Assembly (NCBI GenBank): GCA_020353515.1
Contig: CP070695.1
Span: forward strand, 4,879,466 to 4,943,465
DNA from: Candidatus Heimdallarchaeota archaeon
GTDB lineage: Archaea; Asgardarchaeota; Heimdallarchaeia; Hodarchaeales; Hodarchaeaceae
DNA: 64,000 nucleotides
Direction of reading: 5' to 3'
Part shown: positions 36,646-45,361 of the stretch, piece after piece
Position numbering within the stretch: position 1 is the first letter of the stretch
Layout of the letters: every line of letters begins with the position of its first letter
Made by a program: the position numbers and the translations under genes
The notes under the pieces: generated by a model
What the model saw: the letters and a program-made list of their open reading frames with translations, nothing else
The model's database searches: none
Told to the model about the DNA's origin: nothing

Positions 36646-37350
36646 ATGTTTGAAGAGTCCTTCAATTTGGTGATTATTCTGAGTACAAGAAAGCAACGAC
36701 TTGGGCTAATAACATTAATTCTAATCACAGGTATTTCATGTGGTTTAGTCATTCAATCTACCGCTACTTCTTCAGGAGGAGCTGCTTTTGTTCTTCTAGT
36801 CCGTCTAGGATTGGATACTACTACAGTGTATCATGCAGAAGAATTCACTTTGAGTCTATCAATTGAAAATGTTTATGGCTTTGAAGATATCCCAGAAATC
36901 TCATTAAGATTCAAAATTCCGACAGAGGTTGAAATTTTATCTACTTCTGTACCAGAGCTTGATATTGAGAATATTACTGATGAGCTCTATCACGAATTTG
37001 GACTCCTGCCTATAGATGAAATGATTCGGTTTAGAATTGTATTCAACGTTACATCTACTGAGGTAAAGGCAATTTCTATACAGTCCGTTAATGTTACTTA
37101 CAGACTTATGAATGGAATCACAGGATTTATTGCACAAAACTCAGAAGACATTAGATTGAGTGGAAAGAAGGTGACTACTAAAACAGAACCACTCCTTCCG
37201 ATTCCTATTGGACTAATAGATGAAATTGACTTTGTTTTTGCGAAAATCCCAGCGGCACCATTTTTTTCGATAATTGGATACATATTTCCCTTATTGTTTT
37301 ATAGCCTAAGTATAATCGTTTTACGACGCATTCGTTATGTAAGGACCTAA
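36646..37350 (+). CDS. Secreted, C-terminally anchored protein of unknown function
   Basis: 234 residues. A signal segment (KQRLGLITLILITGISCGLVI) precedes an extracellular part of about 140 residues rich in beta strands (EEFTLSLSIENVYG, then IRFRIVFNVTSTEV), like an Ig-type domain. A hydrophobic helix (IIGYIFPLLFYSLSIIVL) plus RRIRYVRT ends the protein, so most of it is outside the cell. No family recognised. The start may lie further in than the ATG at 36646. It resembles in layout the protein at 54590-55327. Confidence 0.65.
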   Translation: MFEESFNLVIILSTRKQRLGLITLILITGISCGLVIQSTATSSGGAAFVLLVRLGLDTTTVYHAEEFTLSLSIENVYGFEDIPEISLRFKIPTEVEILSTSVPELDIENITDELYHEFGLLPIDEMIRFRIVFNVTSTEVKAISIQSVNVTYRLMNGITGFIAQNSEDIRLSGKKVTTKTEPLLPIPIGLIDEIDFVFAKIPAAPFFSIIGYIFPLLFYSLSIIVLRRIRYVRT

Positions 37351-37520
37351 AATTAATAATCTTATCCTTAGGATTCCACAATTCTAATAATAGAAACAGG
37401 AAAATAAGTCATATACAAATATTTCGCCTTTTCTTCTCAATATGTGCCGATTATTTTAAAATAGCGAAAGTATTTGATTTTTCAAGATTAAATTAATATC
37501 AAAAAATGGTGTAAATCACT

Positions 37521-38924
37521 GTGACATTCCATCACCCGTATCTGCCTCAAACCGAAGCTCAAATAAACACAATGCTTGATGTAATCGGTGTCTCATCTAT
37601 TAACGAATTATTTTCAGGTATTCCAGAGAAATTACGGTCTACTAAATCACTCGACCTACCTAATTCACATTCTGAACAAGAAACCTTGTCAAAGATTACA
37701 CAAATTCTTTCACAAAATAAGACGATAAATACCTCTCCATCATTTTTAGGAGCAGGAATTTATCATCATTTCATTCCTGCTGTTATTTCATCCTTGATAA
37801 ATCGATCTGAATTCTATACATCATATACACCGTATGCTCCTGAAATCTCCCAAGGTATGCTACAAGCTTTGTGGGAATATCAGTCAATGATTGCTGAACT
37901 AACAGGACTAGATCTTGTAAATTCATCCATGTATGACATAGCAACTGCTTTAGGAGAAGCAGCATTAATGTGTACTAGAGTAACAAAAAAGGAGGTCTTT
38001 TTGGTTCCTTCTTATCTTCAACCCGAAAAATTTCAGACCCTTCAGACTTATGCTCAAGGACCACAAATTTCAATCATTACATATCCATATGACAAAGAAT
38101 CTGGAACTGTTGATCTGAATGCATTGAATGATCTTGCTAACTCTTATAAAAATCAAATTTCTGGAATTTATATAGAAAATCCCAACTTTTGGGGAGTTAT
38201 TGAATCAAATATTCAAGATGTTGAGAAAATAGTCCATGAATTCGAGGGAATATTTGTTGTTGGTATTGACCCGATTTCATTGGGAATTTTGAAGTCTCCT
38301 GGTGATTATGGAGCTGATATCGCCATTGGTGAGGGACAATCGATTGGATTGCCCATGAATTTCGGAGGTCCGTTATTAGGTATATTTGCTGTAAAAAATG
38401 ACAAAAAACTTGCTCGAGCTATGCCTGGTAGGATTATTGGTATTACTACAGAGTTAAAATCCTCAAAACGAGCTTTTACTATGACACTTCAAACACGAGA
38501 ACAACATATTCGTCGGGAAAAAGCCACATCAAACATTTGTACGAATAATGCTCTATGTGCACTCGCATCTACAATATATCTGAGTTTACTGGGGCCACAT
38601 GGCTTGAAACGATTGTCAGAACTTTGCATGTCTCGCACATCATACCTCTCAGAGGAATTAAACTCTATTGTTGGCATAACTTCGCCTTATTTTTCAGGAA
38701 TACCCTTTAAAGAATTTATCTTTCAATTAGATACAAAGTATTCTGCTAATAAACTTGATTTTTTCATTCGAGATAGTAATATTCAAGGGGGGTTATCATT
38801 AGAATCGCATTTCCGAGAACTAAAACAATGTTATCTTACAGCAGTCACAGAAATGACATCAATCGCTCACATTGACCAGTACACTAAAATTATTAGAGAA
38901 TTTTTGTCAAAATATGGAGGTTAA
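37521..38924 (+). CDS. gcvPA: Glycine dehydrogenase (decarboxylating), subunit 1
   Basis: 467 residues, one half of the split P protein found in archaea and many bacteria. The opening FHHPYLPQTEAQINTML and the FLGAGIYHHFIPAVI segment are typical of GcvPA, as are LQTREQHIRREKATSNICTN near the end. With GcvPB it binds PLP and decarboxylates glycine, loading the methylamine on the lipoyl H protein. GTG start. The GcvPB gene follows after four bases, and its ribosome site lies in the last codons of this gene. Confidence 0.96.
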   Translation: MTFHHPYLPQTEAQINTMLDVIGVSSINELFSGIPEKLRSTKSLDLPNSHSEQETLSKITQILSQNKTINTSPSFLGAGIYHHFIPAVISSLINRSEFYTSYTPYAPEISQGMLQALWEYQSMIAELTGLDLVNSSMYDIATALGEAALMCTRVTKKEVFLVPSYLQPEKFQTLQTYAQGPQISIITYPYDKESGTVDLNALNDLANSYKNQISGIYIENPNFWGVIESNIQDVEKIVHEFEGIFVVGIDPISLGILKSPGDYGADIAIGEGQSIGLPMNFGGPLLGIFAVKNDKKLARAMPGRIIGITTELKSSKRAFTMTLQTREQHIRREKATSNICTNNALCALASTIYLSLLGPHGLKRLSELCMSRTSYLSEELNSIVGITSPYFSGIPFKEFIFQLDTKYSANKLDFFIRDSNIQGGLSLESHFRELKQCYLTAVTEMTSIAHIDQYTKIIREFLSKYGG

Positions 38925-38928
38925 TAAA

Positions 38929-40452
38929 TTGTTCAGGCAAACATCATGGAAAAAGACTCTCATATTTGAACAATCCTCTCCTGGAAGAATAGGACACGAA
39001 GTAGAGACATTATCAGAAATTGAAGAGACTTCTCTTAATCGGATAATGCAGAAAATTCCGCCAGGACTTTTACGGCAAAAACAACTAGGTCTACCAGAAG
39101 TTAGTGAACTTTGTGTGGTTCGACATTTTACAAGGCTTTCTCAGATGAATTATGGCGTTGATTCTGGTTTTTATCCACTAGGTAGTTGCACAATGAAATA
39201 TAATCCAAAAATCTGTGATCTTGTCACTACTTTTCCAGAAGCTCAAAAAATTCATCCTTATCAAGATCCTAGGTCGGTACAGGGATCGTTACAAATCATG
39301 CATGAACTCGCAAAATGGTTGGCTGAACTTTCAGGAATGAAAAAGGTGACCCTCCAACCAGCTGCAGGCGCTCATGGTGAATATACTGGAATAATGATAG
39401 TTCGAAAGTACCATCAAATAAAAGGGAATTTAGATCGTAAACGGGAAATTATTGTTCCAGATAGTGCTCATGGAACAAATCCCGCTACGGTCTCGATGTG
39501 TGGGTTTGAAACAGTTGTTATACCCTCTAATGAAGGTGGATGTGTTGATATTGAAGCCTTACGATCTACTGTTAGTGAAAGAACTGCGGGTATAATGCTT
39601 ACAAACCCCAACACCCTAGGCCGATTTGAACCAGACATTGAGGAAATCACAAGAATAATTCATGAGGTTGACGGTCTGGCTTACTATGATGGAGCAAATT
39701 TCAACGCTATAATGGGAAAAGTACGACCAGGGGATATGGGGTTTGATATTGTCCACTTTAACCTTCATAAGACTTTTGCTACTCCGCATGGAGGAGGTGG
39801 ACCTGGCGCGGGCCCTGTTGGGGTCGTTTCACGTTTAGAACCTTTTTTACCAATACCTACAATAGATTTTGATCCTACTACGTATGAATACTTCCTCCAA
39901 TATGATCATCCCCATTCGATTGGTAAAGTTAGATCCTATTATGGTAATTTCTCTATAATACTTCGAGCTTATGCCTATATTCTTAGATTAGGGTATGAGG
40001 GATTAAAAGCTGTCTCGGATATGGCAGTGTTGAATGCAAATTATATGAAAACATTGAGTCAAAAAATTAAGGGTTTTACCATTCTCTATGGGAAAGATTC
40101 TTTTTGTATGCATGAATTTGTATTATCGGCAAAAGAACTTCTAAAAGAAAAAAATATTTCAGCCTTGGACGTTTCCAAATTTATAATCGATCACGGTTTT
40201 CACCCTCCAACGATATACTTTCCATTAATCGTACCGGAAGCATTAATGATTGAACCCACAGAATCAGAATCAAAAAAGATACTAGATGAATTCATTGATA
40301 TATTAAAGGAAGTAAGTCATTTTGCATATACAGATCAACAAGATTCTATTTCTGAAAAACCTCTAAATGCTTCAGTTGGACGAATAGACGATGTGAAAGC
40401 AGCTAGGCAGCCAATACTGAGTTATAGAATGTTAAAACAAAAGGAAAGTTGA
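38929..40452 (+). CDS. gcvPB: Glycine dehydrogenase (decarboxylating), subunit 2
   Basis: About 507 residues, the PLP-carrying half. The opening TLIFEQSSPGRIGHE is the GcvPB form, and the PLP lysine is in HFNLHKTFATPHGGGGPGAG. SCTMKYNPKIC is also characteristic. The start is chosen as the TTG at 38929 because GGAGG at 38916-38920 is eight bases upstream; the longer frame beginning inside gcvPA adds residues the family lacks. Together with gcvPA it forms a two-gene operon; gcvT and glyA are 20 kb away in this window. Confidence 0.96.
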   Translation: MFRQTSWKKTLIFEQSSPGRIGHEVETLSEIEETSLNRIMQKIPPGLLRQKQLGLPEVSELCVVRHFTRLSQMNYGVDSGFYPLGSCTMKYNPKICDLVTTFPEAQKIHPYQDPRSVQGSLQIMHELAKWLAELSGMKKVTLQPAAGAHGEYTGIMIVRKYHQIKGNLDRKREIIVPDSAHGTNPATVSMCGFETVVIPSNEGGCVDIEALRSTVSERTAGIMLTNPNTLGRFEPDIEEITRIIHEVDGLAYYDGANFNAIMGKVRPGDMGFDIVHFNLHKTFATPHGGGGPGAGPVGVVSRLEPFLPIPTIDFDPTTYEYFLQYDHPHSIGKVRSYYGNFSIILRAYAYILRLGYEGLKAVSDMAVLNANYMKTLSQKIKGFTILYGKDSFCMHEFVLSAKELLKEKNISALDVSKFIIDHGFHPPTIYFPLIVPEALMIEPTESESKKILDEFIDILKEVSHFAYTDQQDSISEKPLNASVGRIDDVKAARQPILSYRMLKQKES

Positions 40453-40453
40453 T

Positions 40454-41107
40454 TCATTCACCTTCATCATTATCATCATTCTGCAAATGGGTTTTAAGCA
40501 TTTTATCGAATGTTGTTAGGAGATCTATTCGGCCTAGTGATAGAGTGAGATCCCCTCGAGTCTTTTCTGTAATATTTCGGGCAAAATCTGTTTTTTTTCG
40601 TAGATTATATGTCAGTCCATCAGGGAAGTCTAGAGTCATTAAATAGGAATAAAGTTCATCCATCAGATCGAGAGCCTTAATAGCAGTTGTATTATCTTTT
40701 CTTCTAAGTGAATCGAGAGTAACTCTACGCAACTCACCGATGAAATCAGGAATACCATGGAGATAGGCTAAGTAGGGTATTTTCAAATCGGTGTAATCGG
40801 GAAAGGGTTTTTTTTGTAGGAATGAAAAAAGGAAAACGGATTCTGCGTATTCTTGATTACACGATAGAACCATTCCAAAAGGTGAGGGATTCATTCGTTT
40901 TGCTAGACCATTGATCTTAGCAATTAACGCAGAATTATCTTCAATGATTTTACTAGCTGTTTCCACTTCTTTCCGATGTAAATGACGGATTGCAAGTGAG
41001 GAATTTCGAATTGAGAGCCGTCCCATTTTTATTAATTCCTCCCGTGTTTCATTATCAGCCTCCAATTTCACTTGGATTTCTGAAAACATCTCTTCTAATT
41101 CAACCAT
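40454..41107 (-). CDS. Translin-family protein
   Basis: About 217 residues, nearly all helical. The YLAYLHGIPDFIGELRR segment and the following ALDLMDELYSYLMTLDF are the recognisable translin/TRAX signature. Translin forms ring-shaped nucleic-acid-binding oligomers; archaeal homologues bind single-stranded nucleic acid and some act as ribonucleases. The acidic tail (NDDNDEGE) is noteworthy. ATG at 41107 with AGGT upstream is preferred over an ATG at 41143, because a TATA-like ATATATAT sits right at the latter. It follows tRNA-Leu on the same strand. Confidence 0.8.
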   Translation of the reverse strand: MVELEEMFSEIQVKLEADNETREELIKMGRLSIRNSSLAIRHLHRKEVETASKIIEDNSALIAKINGLAKRMNPSPFGMVLSCNQEYAESVFLFSFLQKKPFPDYTDLKIPYLAYLHGIPDFIGELRRVTLDSLRRKDNTTAIKALDLMDELYSYLMTLDFPDGLTYNLRKKTDFARNITEKTRGDLTLSLGRIDLLTTFDKMLKTHLQNDDNDEGE

Positions 41108-41161
41108 ATGAATGACCTGATTTTTAACGATGTTCTTCCTCATATATATCTAATTTATAGA

Positions 41162-41274
41162 TGCGGGGGGTGAGATTTGAACTCACGAACGCCTATGCGA
41201 CTGGATCCTAAGTCCAGCTCCTTTTATCGGCCTACTTTAAGTAGATTCCTTTGACCTGGCTGGGAAACCCCCGC
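41162..41274 (-). tRNA. tRNA-Leu (UAG) with a 28-nt insertion
   Basis: Acceptor GCGGGGG pairs with CCCCCGC, the T arm GTGAG-TTCAAAT-CTCAC is regular, a type II variable arm is present and the anticodon loop CTTAGGA gives UAG. Total length is 113 bases, about 28 too many. The extra bases lie between the D arm and the anticodon stem (about 41219-41246), are bounded by the direct repeat AAAGGA and contain a CTACT-TAA-AGTAG hairpin, consistent with a non-canonical intron near position 25/26. Discriminator A, no encoded CCA. Confidence 0.88.
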
Positions 41275-41277
41275 TTT

Positions 41278-41583
41278 TTAGAGCTCTAAATTAATTCCTA
41301 CGGCTTGACGGATGAGTTCAGTAAGTTGATCTTTTACATCTTCTCTTTTTGTTGGTAGTTCCATTATTACAGGGAAAGGATTTTTAGCCATAAAATCAGT
41401 GATTTGCTGATGATAGCGCTCAGCGATGTCTGGAGTCACCAAAATAATACTAATGTCTTTCCTTGACCACAAACTCGATAGAACCTCGTACACATCTTGA
41501 CGATCATCCTTTATGGGATGAACTTCTCCTATTCCAGCCAATTTAAGCCAGGTGCAAGTTTCAGGATCGCCAATCGCAGTCAT
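41278..41583 (-). CDS. atpF: A-type ATP synthase subunit F
   Basis: 101 residues. The family's TAIGDPETCTWLKLAGIGEVHP opening (compare GDxxTVTGFRLAGI) and the strand IILVTPDIAERYHQQI followed by FPVIMELPTK identify subunit F, part of the central stalk that couples ATP hydrolysis to ion pumping. The stop codon is three bases from tRNA-Leu, so the mRNA and the tRNA are probably one transcript. The H/G subunit gene is 20 bases upstream. Confidence 0.9.
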   Translation of the reverse strand: MTAIGDPETCTWLKLAGIGEVHPIKDDRQDVYEVLSSLWSRKDISIILVTPDIAERYHQQITDFMAKNPFPVIMELPTKREDVKDQLTELIRQAVGINLEL

Positions 41584-41603
41584 ATAGATGTTTATTCACC
41601 TCA

Positions 41604-41924
41604 TCAGTTTTCGAGAATGGATTGAATGACGAAATCAACAGCTTTCTCTGTGTTTTTATGAGCTTGTTCTTTTAATTCTTTTATTCGATTTTTTGCTTGA
41701 GACTCAAGTTCCTCTACTTCAGCTTGATATTTTTCGCGTATCTTTTTTAATTGATCAGTCTCAATATCTAATTTTGTCGAATTTACTTGAAGAAGTAGTT
41801 GTTTTGCTTCCGAACGAGCCTCTTCAATGATCTTCTGGGCTTCAAGTGAAGCATCATTAATTATTTGTTCAGCTTTTTTTTCTGCATCACGAATAAGATG
41901 TAATAAATCACTAGTCATTGTCAA
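41604..41924 (-). CDS. A-type ATP synthase subunit H/G (peripheral stalk)
   Basis: 106 residues forming one long coiled coil: DLLHLIRDAEKKAEQIINDA, then repeated heptads rich in A, E, K and Q to a short end DFVIQSILEN. This matches AhaH/subunit G, which pairs with subunit E in the peripheral stalk. tRNA-Val lies 25 bases upstream and subunit F 20 bases downstream; the partner E is encoded far off at 55559-56176, so the usual A-ATPase operon is broken up. Confidence 0.85.
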   Translation of the reverse strand: MTMTSDLLHLIRDAEKKAEQIINDASLEAQKIIEEARSEAKQLLLQVNSTKLDIETDQLKKIREKYQAEVEELESQAKNRIKELKEQAHKNTEKAVDFVIQSILEN

Positions 41925-41949
41925 ACTCTCAACTGTAGTTTAAGAGAAA

Positions 41950-42024
41950 TGGGTCGGAGCAGATTTGAACTGCTGACTTCTTGGGTGTAAGCCAAGTGTC
42001 ATAACCAGGCTAGACCACCGACCC
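41950..42024 (-). tRNA. tRNA-Val (UAC)
   Basis: 75 bases. Acceptor GGGTCGG/CCGACCC, D arm GTC-TAGCCTGGTTA-GAC-like, anticodon stem CTTGG/CCAAG with loop CTTACAC (anticodon UAC) and T arm AGCAG-TTCAAAT-CTGCT. Discriminator A at 41950 and no encoded CCA. No intron. It sits just upstream of the A-ATPase H/G gene on the same strand. Confidence 0.96.
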
Positions 42025-42104
42025 TTTCTAAGATTATTAATGATCTAAGATCGGCGAGCGAAAGATTATATCCTTTTTCAGCCTATTTTACCTTTAATTG
42101 AAAA

Positions 42105-42120
42105 GGAATTTATATTTTAT
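42105..42120 (+). promoter_or_regulatory. TATA-like element of the FEN1 gene
   Basis: AATTTATATTTTATC lies about 95 bases upstream of the FEN1 ATG on the plus strand. It would set transcription start near 42140. The position is a pattern call in an AT-rich gap. Confidence 0.35.
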
Positions 42121-42212
42121 CGTTTTTAGTACCTTACTCGTCAAACTGTTAAGAGAAATTTCTTTTCATAAAATGATTTCAAAAATCCAATAATGAACAA
42201 AATGGGAAAAAA

Positions 42213-43280
42213 ATGGGTACTCAAATAGGAAAATTGCTATCTAAATGCCGTCATGAGATCGAATATTCTGATCTATACGGAAAAAAAATTGGTATTGACG
42301 CATATAACATGATTTACGCATTTTTGGCACCGATTCGATATCGAGAGACAGGAGGAGGCTACCTCACAGATTCAGATGGGAATGTTACTAGTCATCTCTC
42401 TGGTCTCTTTTACCGAATGACGAATCTTTTACCTTATAATATACGTCCTGTTTTCATTTTTGACGGAAAACCTCCAATATTTAAAGAAAAAGAGATTGAA
42501 ATCAGAAAAGATCGGAAAAAAGAAGCTGCTTTGAAGCGTGAAGAAGCCCTGGCCAAAGGAGATCTTGAAAGCGCAATGAAATTTGCTGCAGTGACTTCTA
42601 AGATCACCCCTCAAATAATAGATGATGCAAGACGACTTGTTGAGTATTTTGGGGTTCCTACACTTCAAGCTGCCTCTGAAGCCGAGGCTCAAGGGGCTTA
42701 TATGGTACAGGAAGGAATGCTAGACGCAATGGCCTCTCAAGACTACGACTCTTTTCTATTTGGAAGTCCCCAAGTCATCCGAAATTTGACTGTAACAAGA
42801 AGAAGAGTTCCAACGAAACAAGGGAACATTGAATTAAATCCAGAGAAAGTAATCTTGGGAGAACTCCTTGAAGAATTAAATTTTGAGAATCGTGATCAAT
42901 TAATTCTACTTGGACTTCTAGTAGGTACTGACTATAATCCTGGTGGAATTAGAGGTATTGGTCCAAAAACAGCTTTAAAATTAGTACATCAATATAACTC
43001 CCCAAATTCCCTCCTCGAATATCTAGATGCGAAATACTCCATTAAAAAGATTTTTCCCCACCCTCCAAAGGGATTACTGGATTATTTCAGATCTCCCGAG
43101 GTTGACGAAGATATTAAATTCACTTTTCGCAAACCTCAGCTTTCTAAAATCAAGGAATTTCTTGTTGAAGAACGTGATTTCGGTAAAGATCGCATCGAAG
43201 GAGCTTTACAGCGAATGGTTTCAAGAAGACGAAAAATTAAACAAAAAGCGGATCAACGGGCTCTTGACCAATTTTTTTAG
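42213..43280 (+). CDS. fen: Flap endonuclease 1
   Basis: 355 residues of the Rad2/XPG family. N-terminal region with IGIDAYNMIYAFLAPIR and RPVFIFDGKPP, internal region with the acidic ASEAEAQGAYM and SQDYDSFLFG sites, and the helix-hairpin-helix LVGTDYNPGGIRGIGPKTAL. It removes 5' flaps in Okazaki fragment processing and repair. The C-terminus QRALDQFF is a PCNA-interacting peptide. The ATG has GGGAAAAAA upstream. It is divergent from the tRNA-Val cluster and convergent with pcm. Confidence 0.97.
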   Translation: MGTQIGKLLSKCRHEIEYSDLYGKKIGIDAYNMIYAFLAPIRYRETGGGYLTDSDGNVTSHLSGLFYRMTNLLPYNIRPVFIFDGKPPIFKEKEIEIRKDRKKEAALKREEALAKGDLESAMKFAAVTSKITPQIIDDARRLVEYFGVPTLQAASEAEAQGAYMVQEGMLDAMASQDYDSFLFGSPQVIRNLTVTRRRVPTKQGNIELNPEKVILGELLEELNFENRDQLILLGLLVGTDYNPGGIRGIGPKTALKLVHQYNSPNSLLEYLDAKYSIKKIFPHPPKGLLDYFRSPEVDEDIKFTFRKPQLSKIKEFLVEERDFGKDRIEGALQRMVSRRRKIKQKADQRALDQFF

Positions 43281-43291
43281 TTTTATTCGAT

Positions 43292-43960
43292 TTAGACCCC
43301 ATATTTACCTCTCAGTGGTACAAAAGCAACTGATGATAATCTTTCTTCTACTAATTCCGTGTCACTGACTTTTCGATAGCGAGTCATCTGCTGCCAAAGT
43401 CCTGGTCTACCCAGAGGCATCACTAATGTTCCATCAATACGTAATTGTTTTATTAGAGGAGGAGGAACTGTTGGTCCAGCAGCAGTTAAGATAATACGAT
43501 CATAAGGCGCCTCCTCTTCATACCCTAGTGTCCCATCTCCCTCAATAACAGTAACCAAATGATCAAAACCAGCACTATTCAGGTTCTCTCTCGCAAACTC
43601 AATTAATTTAGATACAATTTCAATGGAATACACATGTCCCTTAGCCTCCTCATCTGCTACTACAGCTGCAATAAGTGCTGCCTGATAACCAGATCCAGCA
43701 CCGATTTCAAGGATTTTTTGGCCAGGAGATAATTCGAGGTAATCTAAAATCATTATTGTCATGTGTGGAGCAGAAATTGTTTGGCCAGTATTCATTAAGG
43801 GTAAAGGATGGTCTATATAAGCGGATGACATTAATTTCTTTGGGACGAATTTTTCCCGTGGAACACGCATGAAGGCCTTAAATGCTTTTTCGTCCTTAAC
43901 ATACCCTCTTCGCCGATAATGGTCAATTAATCGTTCCTTTACCGCTTTATGATTATCCAT
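43292..43960 (-). CDS. pcm: Protein-L-isoaspartate O-methyltransferase
   Basis: About 222 residues. The PCMT signatures are plain: FVPKKLMSSAYIDHPLPL, TISAPHMTIMILDYL, the SAM-binding ILEIGAGSGYQAALIA and RIILTAAGPTVPPPLIKQL. It repairs isoaspartyl residues in damaged proteins using S-adenosylmethionine. The start is the ATG at 43958-43960, with AGGGT eight bases upstream; an earlier frame start at 43987 adds nine residues and lies near the trm5 stop. Confidence 0.95.
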   Translation of the reverse strand: MDNHKAVKERLIDHYRRRGYVKDEKAFKAFMRVPREKFVPKKLMSSAYIDHPLPLMNTGQTISAPHMTIMILDYLELSPGQKILEIGAGSGYQAALIAAVVADEEAKGHVYSIEIVSKLIEFARENLNSAGFDHLVTVIEGDGTLGYEEEAPYDRIILTAAGPTVPPPLIKQLRIDGTLVMPLGRPGLWQQMTRYRKVSDTELVEERLSSVAFVPLRGKYGV

Positions 43961-43997
43961 ATGAATTACCCTAAAGGTTATTGCCAAGAAACTTCAT

Positions 43998-45077
43998 CTA
44001 ATTGATTTGAAGATCAATATTCACTTGAATTCGAGAGGGAGATACCTCTCTACCTACTTTAATATATTGTTCCTTATAAGAAATGACGTCACCTAATTCT
44101 TTTGAGACTTTGTGACGGATTTGTGTTTCAGGAGTTTCTGATTTTGAAATGAACTGATAAAAAGTGATAATTCCCCCCTTTTTCAATAATTTTGCACCGT
44201 ATGGAAGATAATTCACTGAAACTTGTGGAAGATTTATTATTACACGATCAAAATGGCTTTGCAACCTCAATATATTCAATGAATCCCCTATAATAGGATT
44301 AATATTACCCTTGAGTTTATTTTTTTTAATACTCCTTTTTAAGGCATTTATTGCATAAGAATTGATATCAATTGCTACTACATCGCAGGATGTTTTTTTT
44401 GCACAATGTAAGGCAAATGATCCTACTCCAGTGAATAAGTCAAGAATCCTCTCCCCTGGATTCACTGACATAGCTACACGATGATGTTCTTCTGCTAGGC
44501 GTGGATTAAAATATGCACGCAAATCAATGAAGATAAATACACCATATTCTTGATGCCAACTTTGCCAAATTCTCTTCCCAGCCAAATGCTCTATAGGATA
44601 AACTCGTTTGACTCCTACAACTATATCACTCTTATTTATCACTGCCTTGAGTCTAGGTGAGCGAGATAATATTAATTCACCCACTCGTTGACGAATTGAC
44701 TGGGAAGTAATAGATGAATTTAATTTTAAAACTGCTATTTCCCCTATTTGATCATATTTTAAGGATATATCTTCCCATTTAATATGAGGAAATTCTTTTT
44801 GAAGACATAGTTTTATTGGTTCCTGTTCTAGCCGACTAGAAAATAGTTTTTGTTGAAATTCAAAGGTAATATCGCTTAGCAGGCTTGGAATTTGCTTGGG
44901 ATCAGTGATAGGGAAAAATACCAGCTCTTTTGTCTTGATTGGTTTTTTTTGTTGAAGAAGAAGTTTAGATTTGATTAATCGGTGACGAACCATTTCAGCA
45001 TCTTTGAGGGGAACACCAACCCCTAACGTTGATTGTTCGTTTGGTATTGGCTCGCCACTCCATACATTCACTGACAA
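43998..45077 (-). CDS. trm5: tRNA (guanine37-N1)-methyltransferase
   Basis: 359 residues. The N-terminal D1 segment begins LGVGVPLKDAEMVRHRLIKS, the D2 domain holds SVNPGERILDLFTGVGSFAL as the SAM site and the catalytic region ends with RVIINLPQVSVNYLPYGAK (the NLP motif of Trm5). It methylates G37 next to the anticodon, which prevents frameshifting. The start is a TTG at 45077 or a GTG two codons later. tRNA-Lys lies 16 bases upstream on the same strand. Confidence 0.9.
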   Translation of the reverse strand: MSVNVWSGEPIPNEQSTLGVGVPLKDAEMVRHRLIKSKLLLQQKKPIKTKELVFFPITDPKQIPSLLSDITFEFQQKLFSSRLEQEPIKLCLQKEFPHIKWEDISLKYDQIGEIAVLKLNSSITSQSIRQRVGELILSRSPRLKAVINKSDIVVGVKRVYPIEHLAGKRIWQSWHQEYGVFIFIDLRAYFNPRLAEEHHRVAMSVNPGERILDLFTGVGSFALHCAKKTSCDVVAIDINSYAINALKRSIKKNKLKGNINPIIGDSLNILRLQSHFDRVIINLPQVSVNYLPYGAKLLKKGGIITFYQFISKSETPETQIRHKVSKELGDVISYKEQYIKVGREVSPSRIQVNIDLQIN

Positions 45078-45093
45078 TGAAACTAGATATTAA

Positions 45094-45167
45094 CGGGCGC
45101 AGAGGGACTTGAACCCCCGACCAATGGGTTAAGAGCCCACCGCTCTACCTTGCTGAGCTATGCGCCC
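45094..45167 (-). tRNA. tRNA-Lys (CUU)
   Basis: 74 bases. Acceptor GGGCGCA/TGCGCCC, D arm GCTC/GAGC, anticodon stem GTGGG/CCCAT with loop CTCTTAA (anticodon CUU) and T arm GGGGG-TTCAAGT-CCCTC. Discriminator G at 45094, no encoded CCA, no intron. It lies 16 bases from the trm5 start, so the two are likely on one transcript. Confidence 0.96.
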
Positions 45168-45361
45168 CTGGCATTGTTATTTTTTCGTTTTAACAGGAGT
45201 TATAAAAATAATGACTTTCTGTAATTTTGTATGTTTCTACTTAGTTACGCAAAAATGACGTTAAATAAATCATCAATTCCATCGAAGTGGGGAAAAAGTA
45301 ATTACCCGAAAAAAAACAAGGTTTTAACACATGAGTATAGAACCTCTATGGATGAGTTCTT

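Noticed and set aside
37351..37520. Glycine riboswitch before gcvPA
   Set aside because: No paired glycine-aptamer-like conserved core seen; the region is plain AT-rich sequence.
38872..38928. Longer GcvPB overlapping gcvPA
   Set aside because: The family lacks this extension, and GGAGG at 38916-38920 points to the TTG at 38929.
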